NCBI GenBank assembly: GCA_014529385.2
Contig: CM043942.1
Location: 62,951,184-63,015,183, forward strand
Direction of reading: 5' to 3'
Length of the DNA stretch: 64,000 nucleotides
From: Adiantum capillus-veneris
Taxonomy: Eukaryota > Streptophyta > Polypodiopsida > Polypodiales > Pteridaceae
The position numbers and the translations under genes were made by a program. Positions 1 through 12,871 of the stretch are shown here, piece by piece. Within the stretch, counting starts at the first letter, position 1; the number at the start of each line of letters is the position of its first letter. The notes under the pieces were generated by a model, which saw nothing but the letters and a program-made list of their open reading frames with translations, searched no databases and had not been told where the DNA came from.

Positions 1-290
1 GTCCTTTTCTTAGCGGGTAGAGGATCCCTATGTTACCCTACGACATCATTCCATAATGGATGACTAGTCCATTTGGCGCTTGAGAGCCTGAGGCTGCCGC
101 AAGCATGTCTGCACATTAGTCCTATCAGTCTTCCATAGTAGAGTGACAAGCTCTACTTGGTGTTCGGGAGACGTCGTCTCCGCAAACTTGATCTAAGCAT
201 GCATACTACTTCATTTTTGTGCACAAATAAAGAAAAAGAGAGTCTTATAAGACAAAAATTTTGTTCATTTTTAACATTTTGTACATTTGC

Positions 291-3200
291 TTACTCTTGG
301 GAAGCATTGTAAGCATTGACAAGGTTTAGGTTATCCTTTAATTGTATGCCTTGCATCCATCTAGCATCTTCAAAAGGATAATTCTTAAACTTAATAAGAT
401 ATCGTCGGATAGTCTTACCGCCTCTTAATACCTTGTCTTCATGTCGGAGAATGGACTCGGGCTGCAGCACCTCCTCGTGGTCCTCGATCTCCGGTGGGTC
501 TTCAATAGTTGGTTCTTGAGGTGGCTCTCCTTTGTAAGGCTTTAAGAGGCTCACATGAAAAGCATTGTGTATGAGCCAATGATTGGGCAACTTAAGTTGA
601 TAGGCCATCTCATTGATTGGCCTAAGAATCTGGAAGGGACCATAGTACCTTTTTGCTAGTTTAGCATAGTACTTTTGGTGGCCCGTAGGATTCTTGCCCG
701 TCGTGTGCCTTAATCGAGCCTTGGGAAACTTTAACAAGACCCAATCATTTTCTTTAAAGGCTTGGGCTCTTCTGTGCTTGTCAGCAGCAGCCTTTTGCCT
801 TTGCTGTGAGATAGAGATAGCATCCTTAATCTTTTGGAAAGATTCTTGTAGGTCTCGGCTATACTCATCTGCAGCGAAGATCTTCCCATGTACCTTAAGT
901 AGCAAGGGACTTTTTGATCTTCCCTCAATTACCTCGAAAGGTGCTTTTCCTGTGGAAGTATGTACAGTGTTATTGTAAGCATACTCTACTAAGGGTAAGT
1001 ACTTCTCCCATTGGGATCTTTGATCTACTTCCGTTACATAGGCTTTTAGTAGATCGAGAATGGTTAGGTTAGCTATTTCACTTTGGCCATCAGTTTGTGG
1101 ATGATAGGCCGAAGAGAAGTTTAGCCTTGTTCCTAAATTCTCAAAGAGACCCTTCCAGAAATTACTGGTCATTCTAGGATCTCTATCCGACACTATGGAC
1201 ATTGGCAAGCCATGGTACTTGAAAATTTGTGAAATGAAGAGGGTTGCCATTTGATGGGCTTTGATAGTCTTTTTGACAGGTATAAAATGAGCTTGTTTAC
1301 TGAACCTGTCTACTATCGTCCATATTCCCGTATTCCCATGGATAGACTTAGGCAATCCAAAGATAAAATCCATGGATATGCTCTCCCATGGTGAATTAGG
1401 GATTGGCAAGGGTTGAAGCAATCCAAGTTGCTTCCCTCTATCAAATTTTGTCTTTTGACATACCACACATTTGGAAACATACTCGTGTATGTTCACTTTC
1501 ATGGTAGGCCAATAGAAATATGTTTCAATTCCCTTTAGGGTAGACTGAATCCCTCTATGCCCCGCATATGGGGGAGCATGAGATTCATACATTACTTTCT
1601 CACGTAGTGAGTTAGTAACGCATAGTCTATTGCCATAGAGAAGATAACCATCTTGTAAAGTAAATGGTTCTTCTTTCTTCCCTAATGCAAGGGCTGAAAT
1701 CACATCTCTAAAATCGGGATCAATAGCATACTCATCTATCATTGAAGATAGATCATTGTGAGTTGCTATGGAAACCGCATTCACTCTCGGTCGTCTTGAG
1801 AGTGCATCGGCTACTTGATTATGCTTGCCAGCAATGTGAGCAATATGAAAATGAAATTGCGAAAGGAAATTTGCCCACCTCATTTGTTTGTCGGAAAGCT
1901 TGGTCTGCGTCATGAAGTACTTAAGACTTTGGTGATCCGTTCGCAGAATGAAAGGAGTCCCCAATAAATAGTGCTTCCATGAGTCTAAGGCATGTAGAAC
2001 TGCAAGGAGTTCTTTTTCGTATATGCCTAGAGCTTGCTCAACAGGGTCGAGCCTTCGACTCTCATAGCCTATGGCGTGCCCTTCTTGGAGCAAAACAGCC
2101 CCAAGGCAATCACCACAAGCATCACATTGGACCTCAAATGGTTTTGAGAGATCCGGTAGTGTAAGCACAGGTTGAGAGATAAGCTTTTCTTTAAGCTTTT
2201 CGAAAGCATTGTTCTCCTTAGCAGACCACGTATACCTAACATTTTTCTTTGTTAGGTCATGTAATGGTCCCGCAATTTGTGAGAACTTTTCTATGAAGCG
2301 TCTATAGTATGCACACATACCTATAAAGCTTCTTAGTTCATGAAGATTCCTTGGTTTAGGCCATCCTTTTATTACCTCTAACTTGGATGGATCCATTTGG
2401 ATTCCATCTTGAGAGATAATGTGACCTAAATATTGAATCTCTTGCAAGAAAAATTCACTTTTCTTTCGATTAACATAAAGTTTATTCTCTCTTAAAACTT
2501 GAAATATTACCTGGAGGTGTTGCTTGTGTTCCTCCAATGAATTAGAGTAGATGATAATATCATCAAAGAACACTCCAGTGAAGGTTCGATGAGGCCTGAA
2601 CAGCTTCTCCATCAAGCGGTTGAATGTGGCTGGTGCATTAGTCAAGCCAAAAGGCATGACAATGTATTCGTAAAGACCAAATGTAGTACGAAATGCGGTC
2701 TTTACAATGTCTTGATCAACTATCCTTATTTGATGATAGCCACTTTTTAGGTCAATCCTACTGAAGTAGGTCGATCCTTGTAGCTTATCAAATAGGTCTT
2801 CTACCCGTGGAACGGGAAACCTATTCTTGATAGTGATCCTATTTAGTGCTCTATAGTCGACACACATACGATATGTGCCGTCTTTCTTTTGCACTAATAG
2901 CACAGGTGAGCAAAATGGAGATGAGCTAGGCCTAACCATGCCCTTCTCAACTAACTCATGCACTTGCCGCATAATCTCCTCTTGTTGAGCTTGAGAAACT
3001 CTATAAGGAGGTTTGTTAGGCGGTGAACTTCCTGGAAGAAGTTCAATTGCATGGTCGTCATTACCTCGTTTAGGAGGTAGCTCACAAGGGATGTCGTCAA
3101 TAAAAACATCTTGAAACCCCTTGAGAAAATTGGATAACTCTAATTCCTTTTGGTTACTTTTATTTTCTTTTGCTAAAGCATTAGGTTCATTTTGAGAATC

Positions 3201-5240
3201 TTTAACAAAAATCATGTACACAGAAATAGAGCTCTTTATTGACTTGTTGAAAGCTGGTGTATGTACAATGGGGATGGTGTTACCCATCTCCTTAGCATCT
3301 ATATACATGTCCTTTTCCCTGAACTTAAAGGAGATTCTCCTTTCAGGAAATTTAACATCGGCAGCCAGGCGGTCAAACCATGGTGCCCCTAGGATTACAT
3401 CCTCATGCTTGAGAGGAGAGATAAAGAAGTCCTCTTTGTCCACATAGCCTTGGACATGAAGCCTCAATTTCCCGATTAAGGGAGTGACTGAAGCTTCTTG
3501 CCCCTTGAAGGCACTGTCTGCGGGTAGGATATCTCCCATCTCGTAGGATTGTATGCCTAGCTTGGTGGCTAACTCCATAGATATGAAATTGTGAGTAGAA
3601 CCAGGGTCAAAGAGAATAAAAGCATCATGTTCTCTTACCTTTCCCCAAGCATGGCATAGAGGAGATCCTTTGTGGTGAGTTTGATGAATCTCCTCCTCTT
3701 GGATTTCAACCAAAGAAGCTCTAGGAGGATCTTGGCGGTTGTTCTTTTGGGGACAAGCGCGGTACGCATGCCCTTGTTGGCCGCACTTGAAACACCGGTT
3801 ATCTTTACGATAACGCTCAAGCTCTTCAGGAGAGAGTTTATTCTTTCCTTTGTAAACTCCCTTCTCTTTAGCTTTGTTGGAATTGCCCTTAGGAGACTTT
3901 TGGACATTGTCCTTCCCCTTAGGCTCATTGGAACCCTTGTTTTCCAGGGGCTTATTATTTCTTTTACCCCCCGTTTGGAAATTGATTCGCGAGGCCACCA
4001 TAGTATGGTGTATTACCGCCGATATGGTATGTGGCCTTTGGGAGTTGACATACTCCGCCATTTCTTCGGTTAAGCCCGCACAAAATTGTTGCTTTTGCTC
4101 TCCAAAATCCAACTTTTTGAAGACAGTGGCTTTGAGTTGTAGGTCCCAAAACTTGTCTACATATTTGTGGATGGATTCATTGGGAGAGAGCTTTAAGCTT
4201 CGCCATTCGGTGAGTACTTTGTCTTTGGCATCGGTGGCCAAAAACTGCTTCATAATGGAAGCTCTTAAAGCCTTCCATGTTCGTGGAGCTTCACCGTTGG
4301 CTCGTAGGCTAGACCACCATTGTCTGGCGGACTTTTGAAAGTGCATAGCTACATGGCGTAGCTTAGAGGACTCCGTGAAGCCCTCATCTCCAAACGCCGC
4401 ATCGAATTGCTGGATAAAGGCCAAAACTTTGTCTGTAGCACCGAAGGTGCCGTCATAGGTAAGGAAAGAGATGCTCTTCCCTCCCTCTTTGAATTTCTTC
4501 AGCTTGGACGACCTCTTCCATGCGGCATAGGATTTCCTATGGCCTCTTCTTTTTGATGGTTCAAAAGTTGCACCATCACTTTCTTCAGAAGGTGAAGAAT
4601 TTGAAGAAGGTGGAGAAGAGGGTGACCTCTTTCTCGCCTTTTTCTTGTCTTGATCTTTGTCGTCTTCACCATAACTTTCATAAGAGGAAGAGGATGAAGA
4701 AGATGGAGAAGAGGGTGTCCTCTTTCTCGCCTTTTTCTTCTCTTGCTTTTTATCATCCCTCTTTGAATTGTGGTGAGGAGAAGAATATGATGGTCTTCTC
4801 CGCTTTGGTGGTGATGGAGAGCGTTTAGCCCGCCGTCTTCGTGGAGCCATCTCCGCCGAGGTGGCGGGAGACTCGCTTCTTTCTCGTTCCTTCGGTGGAG
4901 GCTCTTGAGTTCTCCTTTGGGAAGGAGATGCATCATCAAGAAGTAAGTTCTTGAGCCCTTCATATGGATTCTCTTCTTCTTCCCGAATCGGAGAGAGATC
5001 TCTTTTGGTAGTCTCACAAGGAGACTTCCTAGGTGTTCTCTCGTCATGGTGATGAGCTTGGAGAATCCCGTGAGCACGGAGCTGCCGTTGCACTTCACTT
5101 TGGAGAGATGGATTGCCCATGGCTTGTTGAAGCCTAGAAACAAGATAGTTAACAAGCATTGAAGCATCATTAGTAGCTTGCTCATGAGCAAAATCAAAGT
5201 TATCAACATTAATTTCACTCTCTTTACTATTGTCAGCCAT
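291..5240 (-). CDS. Ty3/gypsy gag-pol polyprotein, 1649 aa, uninterrupted
   Basis: A single frame encodes the whole polyprotein, which is cleaved by its own protease. The N-terminus is Ser/Arg/Lys-rich and low complexity. A retrotransposon Gag domain follows at about residues 240-345 (QWWSSLRANG), then a CCHC knuckle near 482 (CFKCGQQGHAYRAC) and a retropepsin near 543 with ILFDPGSTHNF, where Pro sits in the usual D-S/T-G triad. Reverse transcriptase spans about 770-950 with the catalytic block FFDDIIIYS near 893. RNase H (EVQCDACGD, RTDHQSL) follows, then an integrase HHCC finger near 1225-1270 and core (MDFIFG, SDRDPR, DGQSE). A GPY/F-like module (RYYGPFQIL) and a chromodomain-like end (RRYLIKFKNYPFEDARW) close the protein. 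The start is the first ATG, downstream of the primer site. The Pro in the protease triad is the only active-site oddity. Confidence 0.95.
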   Translation of the reverse strand: MADNSKESEINVDNFDFAHEQATNDASMLVNYLVSRLQQAMGNPSLQSEVQRQLRAHGILQAHHHDERTPRKSPCETTKRDLSPIREEEENPYEGLKNLLLDDASPSQRRTQEPPPKERERSESPATSAEMAPRRRRAKRSPSPPKRRRPSYSSPHHNSKRDDKKQEKKKARKRTPSSPSSSSSSSYESYGEDDKDQDKKKARKRSPSSPPSSNSSPSEESDGATFEPSKRRGHRKSYAAWKRSSKLKKFKEGGKSISFLTYDGTFGATDKVLAFIQQFDAAFGDEGFTESSKLRHVAMHFQKSARQWWSSLRANGEAPRTWKALRASIMKQFLATDAKDKVLTEWRSLKLSPNESIHKYVDKFWDLQLKATVFKKLDFGEQKQQFCAGLTEEMAEYVNSQRPHTISAVIHHTMVASRINFQTGGKRNNKPLENKGSNEPKGKDNVQKSPKGNSNKAKEKGVYKGKNKLSPEELERYRKDNRCFKCGQQGHAYRACPQKNNRQDPPRASLVEIQEEEIHQTHHKGSPLCHAWGKVREHDAFILFDPGSTHNFISMELATKLGIQSYEMGDILPADSAFKGQEASVTPLIGKLRLHVQGYVDKEDFFISPLKHEDVILGAPWFDRLAADVKFPERRISFKFREKDMYIDAKEMGNTIPIVHTPAFNKSIKSSISVYMIFVKDSQNEPNALAKENKSNQKELELSNFLKGFQDVFIDDIPCELPPKRGNDDHAIELLPGSSPPNKPPYRVSQAQQEEIMRQVHELVEKGMVRPSSSPFCSPVLLVQKKDGTYRMCVDYRALNRITIKNRFPVPRVEDLFDKLQGSTYFSRIDLKSGYHQIRIVDQDIVKTAFRTTFGLYEYIVMPFGLTNAPATFNRLMEKLFRPHRTFTGVFFDDIIIYSNSLEEHKQHLQVIFQVLRENKLYVNRKKSEFFLQEIQYLGHIISQDGIQMDPSKLEVIKGWPKPRNLHELRSFIGMCAYYRRFIEKFSQIAGPLHDLTKKNVRYTWSAKENNAFEKLKEKLISQPVLTLPDLSKPFEVQCDACGDCLGAVLLQEGHAIGYESRRLDPVEQALGIYEKELLAVLHALDSWKHYLLGTPFILRTDHQSLKYFMTQTKLSDKQMRWANFLSQFHFHIAHIAGKHNQVADALSRRPRVNAVSIATHNDLSSMIDEYAIDPDFRDVISALALGKKEEPFTLQDGYLLYGNRLCVTNSLREKVMYESHAPPYAGHRGIQSTLKGIETYFYWPTMKVNIHEYVSKCVVCQKTKFDRGKQLGLLQPLPIPNSPWESISMDFIFGLPKSIHGNTGIWTIVDRFSKQAHFIPVKKTIKAHQMATLFISQIFKYHGLPMSIVSDRDPRMTSNFWKGLFENLGTRLNFSSAYHPQTDGQSEIANLTILDLLKAYVTEVDQRSQWEKYLPLVEYAYNNTVHTSTGKAPFEVIEGRSKSPLLLKVHGKIFAADEYSRDLQESFQKIKDAISISQQRQKAAADKHRRAQAFKENDWVLLKFPKARLRHTTGKNPTGHQKYYAKLAKRYYGPFQILRPINEMAYQLKLPNHWLIHNAFHVSLLKPYKGEPPQEPTIEDPPEIEDHEEVLQPESILRHEDKVLRGGKTIRRYLIKFKNYPFEDARWMQGIQLKDNLNLVNAYNASQE

Positions 5241-5644
5241 TCTAACAACTTTTAGGTGTAAACTTTTTAGGTGTACTTTGGCACTTCAAGCCCTAGTTGC
5301 TACTCCTCTTTACCCCTTTAGAAAAAGCACTCAAGCTACTGTACCCGCGGCTCGAATACCATTAATTGCAAGGAATAGAAGAGAGGGTCTTTCGACACCA
5401 AAACAGCACCGGCTCCTGTCAAGCTTCTAATAGCTCAATAGTGGTTAAGCCGTAGGCAAGCCCAGTAGGACTCCACTATTAAAACCATAGCTCTCGACGG
5501 TGATGCCCCGTTAACTGCACAAAGGCAGGCGCACTGCAAGGCTGAAAAATCCCTATTCTACTTACTCACGGGCAATTAATAATACCAACCATTTGTAGCT
5601 AGCTTGAGGACCTCCCTTCTTGAGCAAGAAAAGAGAAACCTTGA
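5241..5644 (-). other. Untranslated leader of the gypsy element
   Basis: The stretch between the primer binding site and the gag start codon has no coding frame of note. It is the expected position of the packaging leader. No splice or frameshift signal was recognised. Confidence 0.6.
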
Positions 5645-5656
5645 GCTCTGATACCA
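5645..5656 (-). promoter_or_regulatory. Primer binding site, initiator Met-tRNA type (gypsy)
   Basis: Read on the minus strand this is TGGTATCAGAGC, the plant initiator-Met tRNA primer site. It lies one base inside the LTR end and fixes that LTR boundary. Confidence 0.9.
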
Positions 5657-5657
5657 A

Positions 5658-7355
<1,698 letters not shown>

Positions 7356-7469
7356 GTGGTGCGCACATGGTGTAGCCACGTCAATCGTTCGGTGGATTTT
7401 TAATAAGTTTGGCCCACAAACTTCTGGCAGGGAGTGTACTGTTTGGCCAACGTAGCCAACGCAACAAAG

Positions 7470-7504
<35 letters not shown>
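7470..7504. repeat. Poly-C tract, 35 bp
   Basis: An uninterrupted C run; length may be affected by sequencing or assembly error. Confidence 0.95.
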
Positions 7505-7506
<2 letters not shown>

Positions 7507-7617
7507 GACGTGTTCGCGACGGCCAACGAATGCTATCTGCACTTTGAGCGCTTCTCTTGCTTCTCCTGCTTTGATTCTACCCTCCTAGCTTGCAAGGTAA
7601 GTGTTGTTGCTTCTTTT

Positions 7618-7718
<101 letters not shown>

Positions 7719-8040
7719 CACATGCGTTACAGAAGGAGGAAGAATCAATTTCATTGTCTTTTTCTTAACACACACACACATGTACACATGCATTATAGAC
7801 AGAAGCTACATGGTTTTTATACATACATAGTATTATGTTTTTCATTCAAAAGCTCTCGTTCGTCAAAATGCAATTGCATGACAAAGCGTCTCATTTGCCA
7901 ATGAATGGTTTCAAGTTGCACATTGGGTCATGGCCTCGTGTGTGCACACAAATGGGATCGGCATAAGATTATGTCCGAATTTTCATTGCATGTATATCAA
8001 TAATTTTGACTTTTCATCATCAAACATCATATTCTGCAGT

Positions 8041-9094
8041 ATGTCTTCTCCACCTCTAGTCATGGCTGGCATGTGGAGAGCTAGGCGAGGGGAGGCTGGT
8101 GTGCCTTCTAGGCCCTCTTGGGCAATCCACTTGTAGTTGGCGCCAGTGGGAGATGAATGTGAAGAATACGTTCCTCTTTCCCAAGACACCATGCCTTTTG
8201 AGCAGGTTTCCTACGTCAGATTGATGGAGGAGGCTATGGTTATGCCTCCTTCAACTGGGAAAAAATGTTCCAAGGTAGATATATCCTCGCAAACATAGGC
8301 TCCAAGTGAGTAGCCAGAGGTCACAAATGCAAGGACTCAACCATGAGTGAAGACAACAGAAGAAGCAGACATAAGCACAAAAGGGACGAAGCGTGCAAGG
8401 GCAACGACAGTTATATGGGATGACAAAAGCACGCATACTCTCTTGCGAGTCTATGAGGAGCAGTGGCCACACATCAAGAAGGGTAATTTTTGCCCTAAAG
8501 ATTGGGAAGATTTGGTCTTTGCTCTAAATCGAGAGATCTCAGATAACTTCAATCCTGAGCATGCAAGAAACCGAATCGACACACTAAAGAAGCTCCACAA
8601 AAAAGAGCTTTCAAAACAAAATTCTAATGGCAGTATCCCCAACACCTGGCCATTTTTTGACAAGTGCAACGCTTGTGGGGGAAGACTCCAAAGTGCTCAG
8701 GCATAGCTGGTGCACTTGAGAGCAAGAGCCACAGGCCTGTATCCTCCACAACAGATACACCGTCATAGACCTGGATGGTGTTGAGAATGATGGTACCTTG
8801 GGTCAAAATCCACAATCAGATTCGGTGGATTTGGACGGTGTATTTGGCAAGAAAGTCAAGCAACCAAAAAAATCTAGCTTGGGTCCAGTGGCCAAGACAA
8901 TGGGAGATGGGATGAAACAGATGTGTGAGGCCACGAGCATGCAGAAGACAAGAAGACAAACACCTTGCGAGAGCTTGAGACTGCCAGAATGCTACAAGAG
9001 GAGCGACTCACAAAGATCAGAGAGAAGGAAGAGACGAAGCTTCACCAAAGCTTCTTGGAGATTGCAAATCTCATCTCTGAAGCCAAAACATTAA
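8041..9094 (+). pseudogene. PIF/Harbinger ORF1 relic, trihelix (Myb/SANT-like) DNA-binding protein
   Basis: The longest piece (8347-8706) reads VIWDDKSTHTLLRVYEEQW then KDWEDLVFALN and RIDTLKKLHKKE. These are the three helices of a trihelix/Myb-SANT-like domain, used by PIF/Harbinger elements as the DNA-binding partner of the transposase. Upstream pieces back to 8041 (MSSPPLVMAGMW, DECEEYVPLSQDTMPFEQVSYVRL) look like the same protein broken by stops and shifts. Near 8672 the frame shifts where the family keeps a Leu-Val-Gly turn. Downstream, 8798-9094 and an overlapping frame from 8965 (LETARMLQEERLTKIREKEE) form a charged coiled-coil end. With the transposase just downstream this is the usual two-gene layout. 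At least two frameshifts and several stops make it inactive. Confidence 0.7.
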
Positions 9095-9442
9095 GTTTAT
9101 TACACATCACCGTAGTAAAATCTACATTTTCTTTGAGCATTACCACGTTTCATTGTAGAGTAATTAATATATAGACATGTTTATTTTTGTGCAGGTGAGT
9201 TTTTGTAGTCGCATTCCATTGTCGCATTCCATTGCGTCGTCACGTGTGCATCCTTACTCGTATTCAGGTATGTCTTAACTTACTTCATAATTTGGATATT
9301 TATTTGCTTTCTGTTAAGTTGTGATTTCAATCAGTATGTTTGTTTTAAATCATAGGATGGAAGAGTGGGTGCATCTATTTGGGATGATGACATTATTGAG
9401 TGACAATACACTAGGCCTTGCTAGGCACCACATGGTCAACGC

Positions 9443-10820
9443 TTGGAGGAATTGGAAGATAATAACTTCTTTATACTTATGTTTACTTATGCATGCTTGT
9501 GTTGTGGGATGGTGGGGGCGCTTGAGTTAGTAGCATGGCATTTTGCACCAAGAGTATGGTGGTGTTTTCCTCGCCAACACATGTTCTTTCGCAATGTCCA
9601 CAATGTGCTTTGGTCTTTGGCTCGGCTAGCAAATCAAGATCCCTATTGTTTTGCATATCACATGTCTCGCAGATCCTTTCTTGTGCTACTAAACATGATT
9701 CGTCCACTACTTCCCACAAGGGGAGTCAGGTTTGTCAGAGAGCTTATCTCTCTAGAGGCTGCGCTTTCTTGCGTACTTTGGCGGCTTGCGCATGGACACT
9801 CCTCACGAAGCATGGCAAATATGTTTGGCATGGGTGAGAGCACCATTCGCAAATATGTGGTGATCATTTGTCAGATATTGAGTAGTATTGAGTTCTTCCA
9901 CAGGGTCCGCATTAGAGTGCCGCATGGAGACCGTCTTGAGCAGATAATGGCAGGATTTGAGGCTATCTCTGGTTTGCCGCATATTGCTGGGGCACTTGAT
10001 GGGACTCACATCCATCTATAAAGAAAGCTAGCACAAGAGTTCTATCCAGCACAATACATCAACATACATGGTTTTCCGAGCATCCTCCTACAGTGTATTG
10101 TCAACTCCAACAAACTTTTTGGGAGTGCAGTTTGCATGGCTGCAGGAGGGGTGCATGATTCTTCTCACTTTAAAGAATGGTCAGCACAAACGACGAGAAG
10201 CACTGGATCGGCCAGTATCGCTCATTCAAGGAGAGATAGTACGAGCTTATTTGATTGCAGACTCAGCCTACAAAGCGAGAACATTCTTGGTACAGCCATA
10301 TCAAATGAAGGGAGGGTGATTTTTACATGGAAAGCGAGATTTTAATAGGAAAATCTCAAAGGGGAGAGTGAAAGTAGAAAATACCTTTGGTCTCTTGAAG
10401 AATAGGTGGTGGATTTTGTGAGATCTCAACGTCGATCTTGCTTTCCAGCCCACTGTGATAGGAGCATGTTGTTTCCTACATAACTTTGTGCAAATACGAG
10501 GCAAGACGGAGCCTCATGATCAGTGAGATCCGCATCCCAACTCCCAAGAGCCACTTCCTAATGATGGCGGTAATCCTGCTCATTGCGAGATGGCCTTGCG
10601 GATAAGAGCAGCCTTATTCCACCATAGCAACTTGAGGGTTCAAAATGCAGCAGGTCCAGGTGTAGCAGGGTGTGTGGATTTAGTAATTATTCATATTTTC
10701 AAAGTGATCCTGTCTTTTGTTTCAACTAAGGTTTTAAATATGTATCCATAAAGCTTATTTTTAATTTCATGAAGTTGTATTTTGTTAGGGCTTGATGATG
10801 ATTCGGAGTCTGAGGATTGA
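9443..10820 (+). pseudogene. PIF/Harbinger DDE transposase relic (HARBI1-like, DDE_Tnp_4)
   Basis: Three blocks of the nuclease are visible in order. The first Asp is in HIAGALDGTHIHL near 10000, the second in LIADSAYKARTFLVQPY near 10255-10300, and the Glu in VENTFGLLKNRWW near 10370. Before them lie a helical region typical of HARBI1 (RRSFLVLLNMIRPLL, MGESTIRKYV). A TAA at 10019-10021 interrupts the frame right after the first Asp block. Another shift lies near 10180-10200, a further one near 10320, and a TGA follows RWWIL. The C-terminal acidic piece LDDDSESED ends at 10820 and seems to follow a short intron. The gene is dead, but its order and motifs are clear. Terminal repeats and the three-base target duplication were not located. 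Confidence 0.85.
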
Positions 10821-11370
10821 GTCATGTCTTACATGGTCGCCCTTTTTGTCATGTGGCTTGCTTTATGGCTGCAATGAGCAACACCTCTATTTATGTAGCG
10901 GAGCACCTCTATTTATGTATTGCTACAGGGTTTTCATTATGGTTCTCAAGCATTTTCATTTATGGCTGCCAACGAGCAGCAATGCCGCGCACTTCTGTAT
11001 CATAGTCAATGATCCATTTTGATGTACTTAGAACATCTTATTTTATGGCTGTCTGTCTCTTGTTTATGTGGTTGTTGGACATTGAAATCTTGTTTTGTCA
11101 TGCATTTTTTCATGTATTCGGTGCAATGTTATTAGGCGTTTTTGTTGGAAAATGCTATCTTTTATATATTGGCAATGCATGGTTTGTTGGTTCACTCGGA
11201 CGTGAACGGACGAACACATGTGCGCATAGGACGTGGCCGGACGGAATAGGTGGCCGAATGGAATAGGTGGTTTTTTTTACCAACCAAATGCATGTGCGTG
11301 AAATGGCGAAAAGTTCGCATCCGTTTGTTGCACTTTTTTGAGAATGAATGGCCTCATGTGCGCTTTACAT

Positions 11371-11379
11371 CTCTCTCTC

Positions 11380-11447
<68 letters not shown>
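11371..11447. repeat. (CT)n microsatellite
   Basis: A CT run with one CA interruption, right of the Harbinger relic. A CATGTGCGC block at 11354 faces its inverse at 7361 beside the left CT tract, but this is too short to call a terminal repeat. Confidence 0.95.
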
Positions 11448-11449
<2 letters not shown>

Positions 11450-11575
11450 ATCCTCACTGCCCCACTTGGACGACACAGTCAACTAGCTGTGAACAACAGG
11501 TCTCCATGGCTGGAATGAATCTCTCTCCTCACAATGCACCACCACCTCGCTTCATCGACCATGTGCCAAGTCTGC

Positions 11576-12016
11576 ATCCTCTTCTCAATAGGGTAAAACA
11601 CCCAATAGAAGACCACCTAAGCGGGCCGACAGATTCCGACCGCCATAGTGTGTTGTTTTGAGCTCAGAGGGGCACACCGCGTAGCTGAAAGCAGCATCTA
11701 CTGCTTGTAAAAGTCGCAGTCTGATCGGCGATACAGAGGCGACGGAAGACACGGCGAAAGTTTTGCTGTGTAACAAAACGGGGGGCGAATAAGGAGACAC
11801 CTGCAAGGGGGGTAAAAAGCCAGAGCACCATCGAGGATAGAACCTGAGATCTGAGGGTGGAGATTTAATTCCGCATGCTCTAACCATGAAAGTACTGCTG
11901 CGTTGCTGTCCCTCAACTGGAGCTTTTTTGAACAAAAATCCGGGGTCGTCGAGTCTCTCTACACGCATCCGGTTTTTTATTGGGGGTTTTACCCTAATAG
12001 AATCCTCTTCTCAATA
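11576..12016 (-). mobile_element. 411-bp insertion with 15-bp TSD, inverted ends and Pol III-like boxes
   Basis: ATCCTCTTCTCAATA occurs exactly at 11576-11590 and 12002-12016, bracketing 11591-12001. The left end reads GGGTAAAACACCCAATAG. Near the right end its near-complement TATTGGGGGTTTTACCC occurs, so the ends are inverted repeats of about 17-22 bases. On the minus strand a TGGTTAGAGCATG block (11874-11886) and GGTTCTATCC (11835-11844) resemble tRNA A and B boxes at tRNA-like spacing. The long target duplication suggests LINE-type retroposition of a tRNA-derived SINE, whereas inverted ends suggest a DNA transposon; the class is open. It lies about 150 bases upstream of the CDCA7-like start codon. 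Confidence 0.65.
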
Positions 12017-12169
12017 ATAGAGTAGAATAGATAATTCTCTCAGTTTGTTTTTAAAAAAATGAACCCGAGGCAAGAATGAAGTGTATGATAGGTTTTGAAC
12101 TCATGGCGCATAAAGTAGCCGTTGTGTGCTTGAAACCTGCTGGTTTCGCCATTGTCTGAGAATCCGGCT

Positions 12170-12789
12170 ATGGTGGCTACCACGAGGTCAAGGTCCTCTC
12201 CCTCGCATGCCCTCGCACTTCTGCCAAGGCACGTGAAATCCGAAAAAACTGAGCATGTCAGAACTACTGTGGCCAGAGCTCTATCCTCTGCCCCTTCTGC
12301 GAAGGAAAAAAAGTATGACGATTGTTCAGGCAAGAGAGGAAAAACTTCCGCTTCCTCTGCTCCAAAAAGCCCTGTTTTAGTAAAGAGGGAGCTCTCTGCA
12401 GCAGAAGACCTTGACGATACGAGAAAACAACAGAACGTGCCGGAAACGCCTTCTTCTATTTGTGCAGCAGCCTCCGATTACGAGTCTCTAAGGCTCCAGC
12501 GCATTGCTGAAAACAAGGTTTTTGGCTATGTTTTTCCTCCTATGCATGCATATACAGCTGACATTTCGCCATGTGGGCTCAATTCCTGCTTTCTGTGTCC
12601 TTCAGCTCCCTCTCATCTTGTTTTTCAGGCGCGCTTGGATGCTTTAGGGGTGCAGAAGCAAGCAGAGAGCCTCACTTCCTTCTTTCGGATTTCAAAACCT
12701 GGCAAAAGGCCCTGGAAGAAATCCCCCATTACACCTATTGGGCTACGGCGTCGCTCAGAGCGCCTGAAGAGCAACAACCTTTCTCCAGG

Positions 12790-12871
<82 letters not shown>

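Noticed and set aside
1-290. Expected 3' LTR of the gypsy element
   Set aside because: No match to the LTR start at 7254 or to any part of 5658-7254 was seen; it must lie outside the window.
12152-12169. Upstream TTG as start of the CDCA7-like protein
   Set aside because: A TTG start is unlikely in a plant nuclear gene; the ATG at 12170 is in the same frame.
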